Translations under genes and position numbers: made by a program
Assembly (NCBI GenBank): GCA_963704515.1
Contig: OY969913.1
Location: 1,736,001-1,800,000 of the forward strand
DNA: 64,000 bases
Direction of reading: 5' to 3'
Origin: VRUE01 sp963704515
Lineage (GTDB): Bacteria > Actinomycetota > Thermoleophilia > Solirubrobacterales > 70-9
Shown here: one piece after another, positions 24,082-31,399 of the stretch
Numbering within the stretch: the first letter of the stretch is position 1
Layout of the letters: every line of letters starts with the position of its first letter
Notes under the pieces: model-generated
Seen by the model: only the letters and a program-made list of their open reading frames with translations
What the model was told of the DNA's origin: nothing
Databases searched by the model: none

Positions 24082-24480
24082 GTGATCTCGATCACCTCGA
24101 AGTCGCGCTACGCCGTGGTCGCGATGGCCGAGCTGGCCCGTTCGGACGAGCGCCCGGTGCCGATCAAGGAGCTGGCCGAGCGCCGCGAGATCCCCGAGCA
24201 GTTCCTCGAGCAGCTCTTCTCGACCCTGCGCCGCGCCGGCCTGCTGACCAGCCACCGCGGGATGAAAGGCGGCTACACGCTCTCTCGCCCGGCCGAGGAG
24301 ATCACCGTGCTCGAGGTCGTCCAGGCCCTCGACGGCAAGGTCGGCCAGGAGGCCGAAGAGGCCGGCGGCATCTGGGCCGAGGGCGTCACCGCCCTGCGCA
24401 AGGTCTTCGCCCAAACCACGATCGCCGAAGTGGCCCGCCGCGAGGCCGAGGCGGCCGGCAGCGGGATGTACTTCATCTAG
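24082..24480 (+). CDS. Rrf2-family transcriptional regulator lacking cluster cysteines
   Basis: 132 residues with a winged HTH: SRYAVVAMAELA, PIKELAERREIPEQFLEQLF, LRRAGLLTSHRGMKGGYTLSRP. It has no cysteine at all, so it cannot hold the iron-sulfur cluster of IscR or NsrR. Cluster-less Rrf2 proteins include Bacillus CymR, which represses cysteine genes in complex with CysK. cysK and cysE lie 715 bp downstream on the same strand, so a CymR-like role is a reasonable inference, though a toxin-antitoxin pair now separates them. Confidence 0.88.
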   Translation: MISITSKSRYAVVAMAELARSDERPVPIKELAERREIPEQFLEQLFSTLRRAGLLTSHRGMKGGYTLSRPAEEITVLEVVQALDGKVGQEAEEAGGIWAEGVTALRKVFAQTTIAEVARREAEAAGSGMYFI

Positions 24481-24512
24481 ATCCGGCCTGGCGGCACTGG
24501 CCTTCCGTTCGT

Positions 24513-24518
24513 TATGCT
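24513..24518 (+). promoter_or_regulatory. Putative -10 box (TATGCT) of a leaderless start
   Basis: Ends 6 nt before the antitoxin ATG at 24525. It gives the toxin-antitoxin pair, and through it cysK, a promoter separate from the Rrf2 gene. Confidence 0.45.
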
Positions 24519-24524
24519 TTACCT

Positions 24525-24788
24525 ATGTCTTCAGACGTAAAGAAAGAAAAGCGTGATCGACCGCGCAGCCAGACGAAGGTCTCCAGCAAGCACCAGGTGA
24601 CGATTCCCGTGGGCGCGTTTCGAGAGGCCGGTCTTGTGACGGGCGACACGCTGCGGGTCGAGGCAGTGGGAGCCGGGCGGATCGTCCTCACCCGCCTCGA
24701 CGAGCTGCTCGACCGCTATTCCGGCTGCCTGAGTACGGATGGGGGCTTGCGCGATAGCGTCGAAGGGCTGCGCGGCGAGTGGCGGTAG
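24525..24788 (+). CDS. AbrB/VapB-type antitoxin
   Basis: 87 residues. A Lys/Arg-rich N-terminus precedes an AbrB/SpoVT swapped-hairpin domain (TKVSSKHQVTIPVGAFREAGL, GDTLRVEAVGAGRIVLTR). The C-terminal tail, with LLDRYSGCL and an acidic helix, is the expected toxin-wrapping region. The stop overlaps the toxin start by 10 nt. Such antitoxins usually bind their own promoter, alone and with the toxin; no clear operator was picked out. Confidence 0.88.
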   Translation: MSSDVKKEKRDRPRSQTKVSSKHQVTIPVGAFREAGLVTGDTLRVEAVGAGRIVLTRLDELLDRYSGCLSTDGGLRDSVEGLRGEWR

Positions 24789-25195
24789 TTCTCGACTCGA
24801 ATGTGGTGATCGGCTTCCTCGATCGCTCGGATGAGCTCCACGCGGCGGCCGACGCAGCGGTCCGAGAGTTCCTCGGCTCGCATCGGCTCTTCGTCTCCGT
24901 CATCACCTACGCGGAGGTGCTTACGGGTGCCCGGCTCGGGCATCACGACGAACGCCATGTGTCGGGGTTCTTCACCGACCTCATCTCGCGCGTCGTTCCG
25001 GTGGATATCGCCATTGGGGATTGTGCGGCACGCCTTCGAGCAAGGACAAAGACGCTGACGATGCCCGACGCCTTGATCGCCGCGACCGCCGAGCTCGGCG
25101 GTGAGGTCGCACTTCTGGTCACTGGCGACACCGATGTCGCAAGGACCAAAGGCCTCGGTTGCCCCGTCCACCTCATTGGCGGAAAGGAAAATTGA
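24779..25195 (+). CDS. PIN-domain ribonuclease toxin (VapC type)
   Basis: 138 residues, the full PIN domain. The acidic metal site is visible: VVLDSNVVIGFLD, TYAEVLTGA, MPDALIAATA and TGDTDVA. VapC toxins are Mg-dependent RNases that cut tRNA or rRNA. The GTG start overlaps the antitoxin. The TGA overlaps the cysK ATG (TGATG), so the toxin and the cysteine synthase are translationally linked, which is not usual for a mobile toxin-antitoxin pair. Confidence 0.9.
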   Translation: MAVVLDSNVVIGFLDRSDELHAAADAAVREFLGSHRLFVSVITYAEVLTGARLGHHDERHVSGFFTDLISRVVPVDIAIGDCAARLRARTKTLTMPDALIAATAELGGEVALLVTGDTDVARTKGLGCPVHLIGGKEN

Positions 25196-26118
25196 TGCCT
25201 ATTGGGCCGACAGCTGCCGCGGTCGTCGGGGGGACGCCTATGGTGGCGCTCTCGCGACTCGGCGAGGGGCTTGGCGGCGAGGTCTGCGTCAAGCTCGAGA
25301 GCCTCAATCCGGGGGGGTCGGTCAAGGACCGGATCGGGGTGGCGATGATCGAGGCGGCGGAGCGGGACGGGCTGATCGGGCCGGGGGAGTCGGTGATCGT
25401 CGAGCCGACCAGCGGCAATACGGGGATCGCGCTGGCGATGGTCTGCGCGGCGCGCGGCTACGAGCTGATCCTCACCCTGCCCGAGGGGATGAGCCGCGAG
25501 CGCTCGAAGCTGCTGCGCGCCTACGGGGCGGAAGTGCGGGAGACGCCCTCGCTCGGCGGCATGCACGAGGCGGTCGAGTTGGCCGAGGAGATCCGCGAGC
25601 AGCGCAAGGGCTTCATGCCGCAGCAGTTCGCCAACCCCGCCAACCCCGAGGCGCACCGGCGCACGACGGCCGAGGAGATCTGGCGCGACTGCGAGGGCGA
25701 GATCGGCGCCTTCGTCTCGGGGGTCGGCACCGGCGGCACGATCACCGGCGTCGGGCGGATGCTGCGCGAGCGCAGTCCCGAGACGCGGATCGTCGCGGTC
25801 GAGCCGGCCTCCTCGCCGGTGCTCTCCGGCGGCCGGCCCGGTCCGCACAAGATCCAGGGGATCGGCGCCGGCTTCGTCCCCGAGGTGCTCGACCGCTCGG
25901 TGATCGACGAGATCGTCTCGGTGGGCGACGAGGACGCGCTGGAGACGGCGCGGCTCGCGGCCCAGCGCGAGGGCGTCCTCGCCGGGATCTCGGCCGGGGC
26001 CAACATCCACGCGGCGCTGGAGGTCGCGGCGCGTCCCGAGATGGCTGGGAAGAGGGTGGTGACGATCGTCTGCGACTCGGGCGAGCGCTACGTGTCCCTA
26101 CCCTTCTTCTCACCATGA
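25195..26118 (+). CDS. cysK: Cysteine synthase A (O-acetylserine sulfhydrylase)
   Basis: PLP enzyme making cysteine from O-acetylserine and sulfide. 307 residues. The PLP lysine is in LNPGGSVKDRIG, the substrate loop is PTSGNTGIALA, the phosphate loop GVGTGGTITGVG, and SAGANIHAAL follows. The start at ATG 25195 is set by overlap with the toxin stop and by alignment of the N-terminus (VVGGTPMVALSRL). The stop overlaps cysE by 4 nt. The two enzymes usually form the cysteine synthase complex. Confidence 0.96.
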   Translation: MPIGPTAAAVVGGTPMVALSRLGEGLGGEVCVKLESLNPGGSVKDRIGVAMIEAAERDGLIGPGESVIVEPTSGNTGIALAMVCAARGYELILTLPEGMSRERSKLLRAYGAEVRETPSLGGMHEAVELAEEIREQRKGFMPQQFANPANPEAHRRTTAEEIWRDCEGEIGAFVSGVGTGGTITGVGRMLRERSPETRIVAVEPASSPVLSGGRPGPHKIQGIGAGFVPEVLDRSVIDEIVSVGDEDALETARLAAQREGVLAGISAGANIHAALEVAARPEMAGKRVVTIVCDSGERYVSLPFFSP

Positions 26119-26840
26119 AGCGGTGGAAGCGGCTGGTCTCCGAGGTGCGCGCCGACGTCACGGCGGCGCGCGACCGCGACCCCGCCGCCCAGGGCGTCTC
26201 CAGCTTCGAGATCCTCACCAGCTGGGCCGGGGTGCAGGCGCTGCTCGCCCACCGTCTCGCCCACGCGCTGCTCGAGGCGGGGGTGCCGCTGGCGCCGCGG
26301 CTGATCGCCTACCTCACCCGTGCGGTGACCGGAGTGGAGATCCACCCCGCGGCGCGGATCGGCCGCGAGTTCTTCATCGACCACGGCGCCGGCGTGGTGG
26401 TCGGCGAGACCTCTGAGATCGGCGAGCGGGTGACCCTCTACCAGGGCGTGACCCTGGGCGGCACCGGCTTCCAGCGCGGCAAGCGCCACCCGACGCTCGG
26501 CGACAACGTCACGGTTGGCTCCGGCGCCAAGCTGCTCGGCCCGATCGCCGTCGGCGACGGAGCGAAGATCGGCGCCAACACGGTGGTGATCGAGGACGTG
26601 CCTCCCTCCGCCACCGTTGTCGGCAACCCCGGCCACCCGGTCAGGGTCGAAGGCAAGCGGGTCGAGGGACCCGACGCCGACTGGATCCACCTGCCCGACC
26701 CGATCGCCGAGGCGATCCGCTCGCTCTCGCAGCGGATCGCCGAGCTCGAGCGCCGCATCGCCGCGCTCGACGGCGACGAGGCCGACGGCGCGGACACCGA
26801 GGTCCGCGAGCGCACCGGTCGCTCGTCGGCCGGTGGCTGA
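26115..26840 (+). CDS. cysE: Serine O-acetyltransferase
   Basis: Makes O-acetylserine from serine and acetyl-CoA, the substrate of CysK. 241 residues. An N-terminal helical part (SFEILTSWAGVQALLAHR) precedes the left-handed beta-helix of hexapeptide repeats (GVEIHPAARIGREFFIDHG, GERVTLYQGVTLGG, GDNVTVGSGAKLLGPI). The catalytic His sits in IDHGAGVVVGET. After the helix comes an extra tail of about 55 residues ending RRIAALDGDEADGAD, likely coiled coil. The last residues of the E. coli protein that plug CysK are not recognisable in this tail. Confidence 0.95.
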   Translation: MKRWKRLVSEVRADVTAARDRDPAAQGVSSFEILTSWAGVQALLAHRLAHALLEAGVPLAPRLIAYLTRAVTGVEIHPAARIGREFFIDHGAGVVVGETSEIGERVTLYQGVTLGGTGFQRGKRHPTLGDNVTVGSGAKLLGPIAVGDGAKIGANTVVIEDVPPSATVVGNPGHPVRVEGKRVEGPDADWIHLPDPIAEAIRSLSQRIAELERRIAALDGDEADGADTEVRERTGRSSAGG

Positions 26841-26889
26841 TGTAGCCTGGCGCGCTCGTCCCCCTCGTCTCGCTGCCGAAAGGATTTCC

Positions 26890-27477
26890 GTGCGCAAGCG
26901 CCGTCTCGCCCTCGCCTGCCTGCTGATCGTCTCCGCTTTTGCGATCGCCGCCTGTGGGGGCGGCTCCGGCGACGAAAGTCAGATCGAAGAAGCGGTCGAA
27001 ACCTCGGCGGCAAGCGGCGACCCTGCCGACTGCAAGAAGCTCTCGACCCGGCAGTTCATGGAACAGACCACCAAGTCGACCGGCTCCGAAGCGGTCGAAA
27101 CCTGCGAAGAACAGGCAGCCGAAAACGAAGGCGTCGAAGCGGCGGTCGTCTCGAGCGTCGAAGTCGAAGGCTCGAAGGCCACCGCCGATGCGATCCTGAC
27201 CGGCGGCGCCCTCGATGGCCAGGAAGTGGAAATAGACCTGGTCAAGGACGGCGATCGGTGGAAGCTCGACGAAATCGCCGGCTTCACCGCGTTCGACCCG
27301 AGCGCCGTGATCGCGTCTCTCGAAAAGGAATTCGCCAAGCCGTCGAATGAAATCAGCAAGAGTCAGACCGCCTGCGTCGTCGACTCGTTCAAAGCGGCAC
27401 CCGAAGCCGAACTCGAAGAAGCCCTGCTGAGCTCCACAACCGAAGGCTTCGAAGAAATCGCGGGCAGCTGCTTCTAG
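26890..27477 (+). CDS. Small lipoprotein, unrecognised
   Basis: 195 residues from GTG 26890. A GAAAGGA ribosome site lies about 7 nt upstream and a TAGCCT hexamer at 26843. A lipoprotein signal peptide ends in the lipobox AIAACGGGSG, so it should be anchored outside the membrane. The mature part is acidic with about five cysteines and a plausible two-domain repeat; EVEIDLVKDGDRWKLDEIAGF resembles the DUF4878/NTF2-like lipoprotein pattern. Function unknown. Confidence 0.8.
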   Translation: MRKRRLALACLLIVSAFAIAACGGGSGDESQIEEAVETSAASGDPADCKKLSTRQFMEQTTKSTGSEAVETCEEQAAENEGVEAAVVSSVEVEGSKATADAILTGGALDGQEVEIDLVKDGDRWKLDEIAGFTAFDPSAVIASLEKEFAKPSNEISKSQTACVVDSFKAAPEAELEEALLSSTTEGFEEIAGSCF

Positions 27478-27509
27478 CTGATCTGGACCGCCCCCGCCGA
27501 GTCCCTGGC

Positions 27510-27515
27510 TATGCT
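27510..27515 (+). promoter_or_regulatory. Putative -10 box (TATGCT) of a leaderless start
   Basis: Ends 6 nt before the GTG of the helicase gene at 27522. Confidence 0.45.
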
Positions 27516-27521
27516 CGGCGG

Positions 27522-29783
27522 GTGACCCTGCAGAGCGAGTTCGAGGCTGCCCCGGGGGACGCTGAGGCGCCCGGCGGCGCCCCGATCGAGCCGGGCGCCG
27601 ACCGCGCCGAGCGCCTCCTGGCGGGCCTCAACGACCCGCAGCGCGATGCGGTTCGCCACGGTGAGGGGCCGCTGCTGGTCCTCGCTGGGGCCGGCTCGGG
27701 CAAGACGCGCGTGCTGACCCACCGGATCGCCTACCTGCTGGCGACGGGCGGCGCGCGCCCGGGCGAGATCCTCGCGATCACCTTCACCAACAAGGCGGCG
27801 AGCGAGATGCGCGAGCGGGTCGGCGACTTGGTCGGCCGTTCGGTGCGGGCGATGTGGGTGACGACCTTCCACTCGGCCTGCGCGCGAATGCTGCGCGCCG
27901 ACGCGGAGAAGCTCGGCTACTCGAAGAGCTACACGATCTATGACGAGTCCGACTCGCTGCGGATGCTCAAACGCTGCATGGCCGAGCTCGGCGTCGACCC
28001 GAAACGCTACCCGCCGCGCTCGGTCCGCTCGCAGATCTCCGGCGCCAAGAACAAGCTGGTCGGCGCCGCCGCTTACGCCCAGCAGCAGGGCAGCGTCTTC
28101 GAGGAAGTCGTCGCCGCGGCATACGAGCGCTACGAGAAGCGCATGCTGGAGGCCAACGCGCTCGACTTCGACGACCTCCTGGTTCAGACGGTCAACCTGC
28201 TGGAGCGCTCCGATGAGGCGCGCGAACGCTGGCGCCGCAGCTTCCGCCACGTGCTCGTCGACGAGTATCAGGACACCAACCACGCCCAGTACCGGCTGCT
28301 GCAGCTGCTCGTCGCCGAGCACGGCAACCTGATGGTCGTCGGCGACGAGGACCAGTCGATCTACGGCTTCCGCCACGCCGACATCCGCAACATCCTCGAC
28401 TTCGAGCGGGACTTCCCCGAGGCTGAGATCGTCAAGCTCGAGCAGAACTACCGTTCGACCCAGACGATCCTCTCCGCCGCCAACGCGGTGGTCGAGCGCA
28501 ACCGCGAGCGGCGGCCGAAGCGGCTCTGGACCGAGGTCGCCGGCGGCGAGCCGGTGCAGCTCTCGGAGCTGCGCGACGAGCACGAGGAGGCGCGCTGGGT
28601 GGCCGGCGAGATCGAGCGCCTGTCTGAGGATGAGGGCGTGCGGCGTGAGGACATCGCGGTCTTCTACCGGACCAACGCGATGAGCCGGGTGGTGGAGGAC
28701 ACGCTGGTCCGCTTCGAGCTGCCCTACCAGGTGATCGGCGGCACGAAGTTCTACGAGCGGGCCGAGGTCAAGGACGCGGTCGCCTATCTAAGCCTGCTGG
28801 TCAACCCCGCCGACCTGGTCTCCTTCACGCGGATCGTCAACTCGCCGCGACGAGGGATCGGAGACACCAGCCAGGGCCGGCTCGCCTCGCACGCCAACAC
28901 GACCGGCCTCTCGATCTGGGAGGTGATCGAACGCGCCGAGGAGGTGCCGGGGCTGAGCGCCAAGGCGATCAAGGCGGTCTCCCGCTTCCACGAGACGATG
29001 GAGGGCCTGCGCGAACGCGCCGCCGAAGCGCCGGTCGCCGAGCTGCTCGAGGCGGTGCTGCGCGAGAGCGGCTACCTCGACGCGCTGGCGGCCGAGCGGA
29101 CGATCGAGGCCGAGGGCCGGGCTGAGAACCTCGAGGAGCTGGTCGGGGTCGCGGCCGAGTTCGACGCCAACCACGAGCTCGAGGGGGAAGCTGAGGTCTC
29201 GCCCTTGGAGGAGTTCCTGCAGCAGATCTCGCTCTACACCGAGCAGGACGGGCTGCGCGCCGAGGAGTCGCTGATCACGCTGATGACCCTGCACAACGCC
29301 AAGGGCCTCGAGTACGACACGGTCTTCATCATCGGCTGCGAGGACGGCGCCTTCCCCCACATGCGGGCGCTGGAAGAGGGCAGCGAGGAGGAGGAGCGGC
29401 GCCTCTGTTACGTCGGCATCACCCGCGCCCGCCGGCGCCTTTACATGACCTGGGCGCGCGAACGGCGCCTCTTCGGGCGGGCCGAGCGCAACCTCCCCTC
29501 GCGCTTCATCGACGAGCTGCCGGCCGAACTGACCGAGCGCCACTCGAGCGCTCCCGGGGCGGCCGGGGGACTGGGCTGGGAGACGGCGCCGTCCGATCCC
29601 GCCGCGCCGCTTGAACCCGGGCCGACGCTGGAGCTTGGCGCCGGCGACGACGTCGTCCACGCCAGCTTCGGCGACGGGGTGGTGACGGCGGTCGAGCCGG
29701 GCGGGATCGTCGTCGTGCGCTTCTCCTCCGACGGCAGCGAGCGCAAGCTGATGGCCGACTACGCGCCGATCAGGAGGAGATAG
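27522..29783 (+). CDS. uvrD: ATP-dependent DNA helicase, UvrD/PcrA family
   Basis: 3'-5' superfamily 1 helicase for excision and mismatch repair and replication restart. 753 residues. Motif I LAGAGSGKTRVLTHRIAYLL, motif Ia AITFTNKAASEMRERV, motif II VDEYQDTNHAQYRLL, motif III VVGDEDQSIYGFRHAD, motif IV EQNYRSTQTIL, motif V LMTLHNAKGLEYDTVF, motif VI YVGITRARRRL. The C-terminal 50 residues (GDDVVHASFGDGVVTAV) match the tudor-like domain of PcrA that binds RNA polymerase. folD follows after 2 nt. Confidence 0.96.
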   Translation: MTLQSEFEAAPGDAEAPGGAPIEPGADRAERLLAGLNDPQRDAVRHGEGPLLVLAGAGSGKTRVLTHRIAYLLATGGARPGEILAITFTNKAASEMRERVGDLVGRSVRAMWVTTFHSACARMLRADAEKLGYSKSYTIYDESDSLRMLKRCMAELGVDPKRYPPRSVRSQISGAKNKLVGAAAYAQQQGSVFEEVVAAAYERYEKRMLEANALDFDDLLVQTVNLLERSDEARERWRRSFRHVLVDEYQDTNHAQYRLLQLLVAEHGNLMVVGDEDQSIYGFRHADIRNILDFERDFPEAEIVKLEQNYRSTQTILSAANAVVERNRERRPKRLWTEVAGGEPVQLSELRDEHEEARWVAGEIERLSEDEGVRREDIAVFYRTNAMSRVVEDTLVRFELPYQVIGGTKFYERAEVKDAVAYLSLLVNPADLVSFTRIVNSPRRGIGDTSQGRLASHANTTGLSIWEVIERAEEVPGLSAKAIKAVSRFHETMEGLRERAAEAPVAELLEAVLRESGYLDALAAERTIEAEGRAENLEELVGVAAEFDANHELEGEAEVSPLEEFLQQISLYTEQDGLRAEESLITLMTLHNAKGLEYDTVFIIGCEDGAFPHMRALEEGSEEEERRLCYVGITRARRRLYMTWARERRLFGRAERNLPSRFIDELPAELTERHSSAPGAAGGLGWETAPSDPAAPLEPGPTLELGAGDDVVHASFGDGVVTAVEPGGIVVVRFSSDGSERKLMADYAPIRRR

Positions 29784-29785
29784 AG

Positions 29786-30634
29786 GTGGCCGCGAGAATC
29801 ATCGACGGCAAGGCGGTGGCGGCGAGCGTGCGCGAGCGGGTCGCGACCGAGGTCCAGGTCTTCGCCGAGCAGCGCGGCCGGGTGCCGGCGCTGGCGACGG
29901 TGATCGTCGGCGACGATCCGGCCTCGCAGGTCTACGTCGGCCACAAGCACCGCGCCTGCGAGGAGGCCGGCATCCGTTCGGTCCACCACGGCCTCGGCGC
30001 GGAGACCGGCGAGGGGGAGCTGCTGGAGCTGGTCGGCGAGCTCGGCCGCGACGAAGGCGTCGACGGCATCCTGGTCCAGCTGCCGGTCCCCGAGCAGATC
30101 GACCCCGACCGCGTGGTCGCGGCGATCGAACCGGCCAAGGACGTCGACGGCCTGACCCCGGTCAACGCCGGCCTGCTCGCCCACGGGATGCCCGGCCTGG
30201 TCCCCTGCACGCCGTCGGGGGTGATGGAGCTGCTGCGCCACGAGGGGGTCGAGCTGGAGGGGGCCGAGGCTGTCGTCGTCGGGCGCTCGAAGCTGGTCGG
30301 CGTGCCGGTCTCGCGGCTGCTGCTGGCCGCCAACGCCACCGTGACGGTCTGCCACTCGCGCACCCGCGACCTGGCGGGGACCTGCGCCCGCGCCGACGTG
30401 CTGGTCGCGGCGGTCGGCGTTCCCCGGCTGATCGGGGGAAACGCCGTCAAGCGGGGCGCCGTGGTGATCGACGTCGGCGTCAACCGCACCGAGGACGGCC
30501 TGGTCGGCGACGTCGACTTCGAGCCGGCGGCGGAGCGGGCGGCGGCGATCACGCCGGTGCCCGGCGGGGTTGGCCCGATGACGGTCGCGATGCTGCTCGT
30601 CAATACGGTGGCTGCCGCCCGGGCGCGGGTGTAG
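29786..30634 (+). CDS. folD: Methylenetetrahydrofolate dehydrogenase / cyclohydrolase
   Basis: Bifunctional enzyme of one-carbon metabolism. 282 residues. The catalytic Lys is in YVGHKHRACEEAGI; the substrate motif is GILVQLPVP, followed by PCTPSGVMELL, the nucleotide loop VVGRSKLVGVPVSRLLL, and the C-terminal PVPGGVGPMTVAMLLVNT. The GTG start is 2 nt after uvrD with AGGAG just upstream, so they share a message. Confidence 0.97.
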   Translation: MAARIIDGKAVAASVRERVATEVQVFAEQRGRVPALATVIVGDDPASQVYVGHKHRACEEAGIRSVHHGLGAETGEGELLELVGELGRDEGVDGILVQLPVPEQIDPDRVVAAIEPAKDVDGLTPVNAGLLAHGMPGLVPCTPSGVMELLRHEGVELEGAEAVVVGRSKLVGVPVSRLLLAANATVTVCHSRTRDLAGTCARADVLVAAVGVPRLIGGNAVKRGAVVIDVGVNRTEDGLVGDVDFEPAAERAAAITPVPGGVGPMTVAMLLVNTVAAARARV

Positions 30635-30668
30635 TGTCGGCTCGACCCCTAGCCCCACGGAGGAAGCG

Positions 30669-31295
30669 ATGGAATTGGACAGGCTGAACCTGGGAGAGAA
30701 GATCGCCGGCGTCTCCGCGATCCTGCTCTTCATCTTCATGTTCTTCGATTGGTTCGGCGTCGAAGTTTCCGGCGTTAACGGCTTTTCCGGGACGATCTCT
30801 GGCAGCGGCGGCAACGCCTGGGACACGCTTGACTTCATCCCGATCGTCCTCGTGATCGCGATCGTCGCGGCGCTGGTTCTGGCCGGGATCCGCCTCGCCG
30901 ACTCGACGGTCGAGCCGGCCGTGCCGCTCAGCGCGGCGGTCGCCGTGCTCGGCGCGATCTCGACGATCCTCGTCCTCTACCGGATCGTCTTCCCACCCAA
31001 CTTCGCCAGCTTCGGCGGGGTCTCGGTCGACGCGACTCTGAGCGTCGGAATCTTCCTCGGCCTGCTCGCCTCGGCGGGGATCGCCTACGGGGGCTACACG
31101 GCGATGCGCGAGGACGGGATCACCTTCGGGGACGTGGCCGATGGGCTATCGCGGGGCGGCGGCGGCTCCGGCGGCGGTGGTCATCCGAGCGCCAGCGTTC
31201 CGCCGCCGCCGCCACCTCCCCCACAGCCCCCGGCGGGTTCGACACCGCCCCCGCCGCCGCCATCAAATCCGCCGCCGCCTCCGCCGGCTAGCTGA
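30669..31295 (+). CDS. Four-helix membrane protein with Gly/Pro-rich tail
   Basis: 208 residues. Hydrophobic helices lie at about 13-32, 56-76, 84-104 and 122-142. A short cytoplasmic-looking link (REDGITFGDVADGLS) leads to a Gly-rich run and then a tail made mostly of proline. The start ATG has a good GGAGGAAGCG site. The proline tail could bind SH3-like or WW-like partners or simply act as a spacer. No family was recognised. Confidence 0.8.
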   Translation: MELDRLNLGEKIAGVSAILLFIFMFFDWFGVEVSGVNGFSGTISGSGGNAWDTLDFIPIVLVIAIVAALVLAGIRLADSTVEPAVPLSAAVAVLGAISTILVLYRIVFPPNFASFGGVSVDATLSVGIFLGLLASAGIAYGGYTAMREDGITFGDVADGLSRGGGGSGGGGHPSASVPPPPPPPPQPPAGSTPPPPPPSNPPPPPPAS

Positions 31296-31308
31296 GCGCG
31301 AGCGGGGA

Positions 31309-31384
31309 GGGCGTCGGGCAACCCTCCCCAAAACGCTCGCCGGGAGGCTCGCTGGAGTGTTTTGGGGAGGGTCACCCGACGCCC
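31309..31384. repeat. Long inverted repeat between convergent genes (B)
   Basis: 29-nt arms (31309-31337 and 31356-31384) pair with three mismatches around an 18-nt loop. TTTT follows the right arm. Location: 13 nt after the proline-tail membrane protein and 15 nt after the converging GMC gene. It looks like a bidirectional terminator, longer than usual. Confidence 0.85.
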
Positions 31385-31399
31385 TTTTCACTTCGACGG

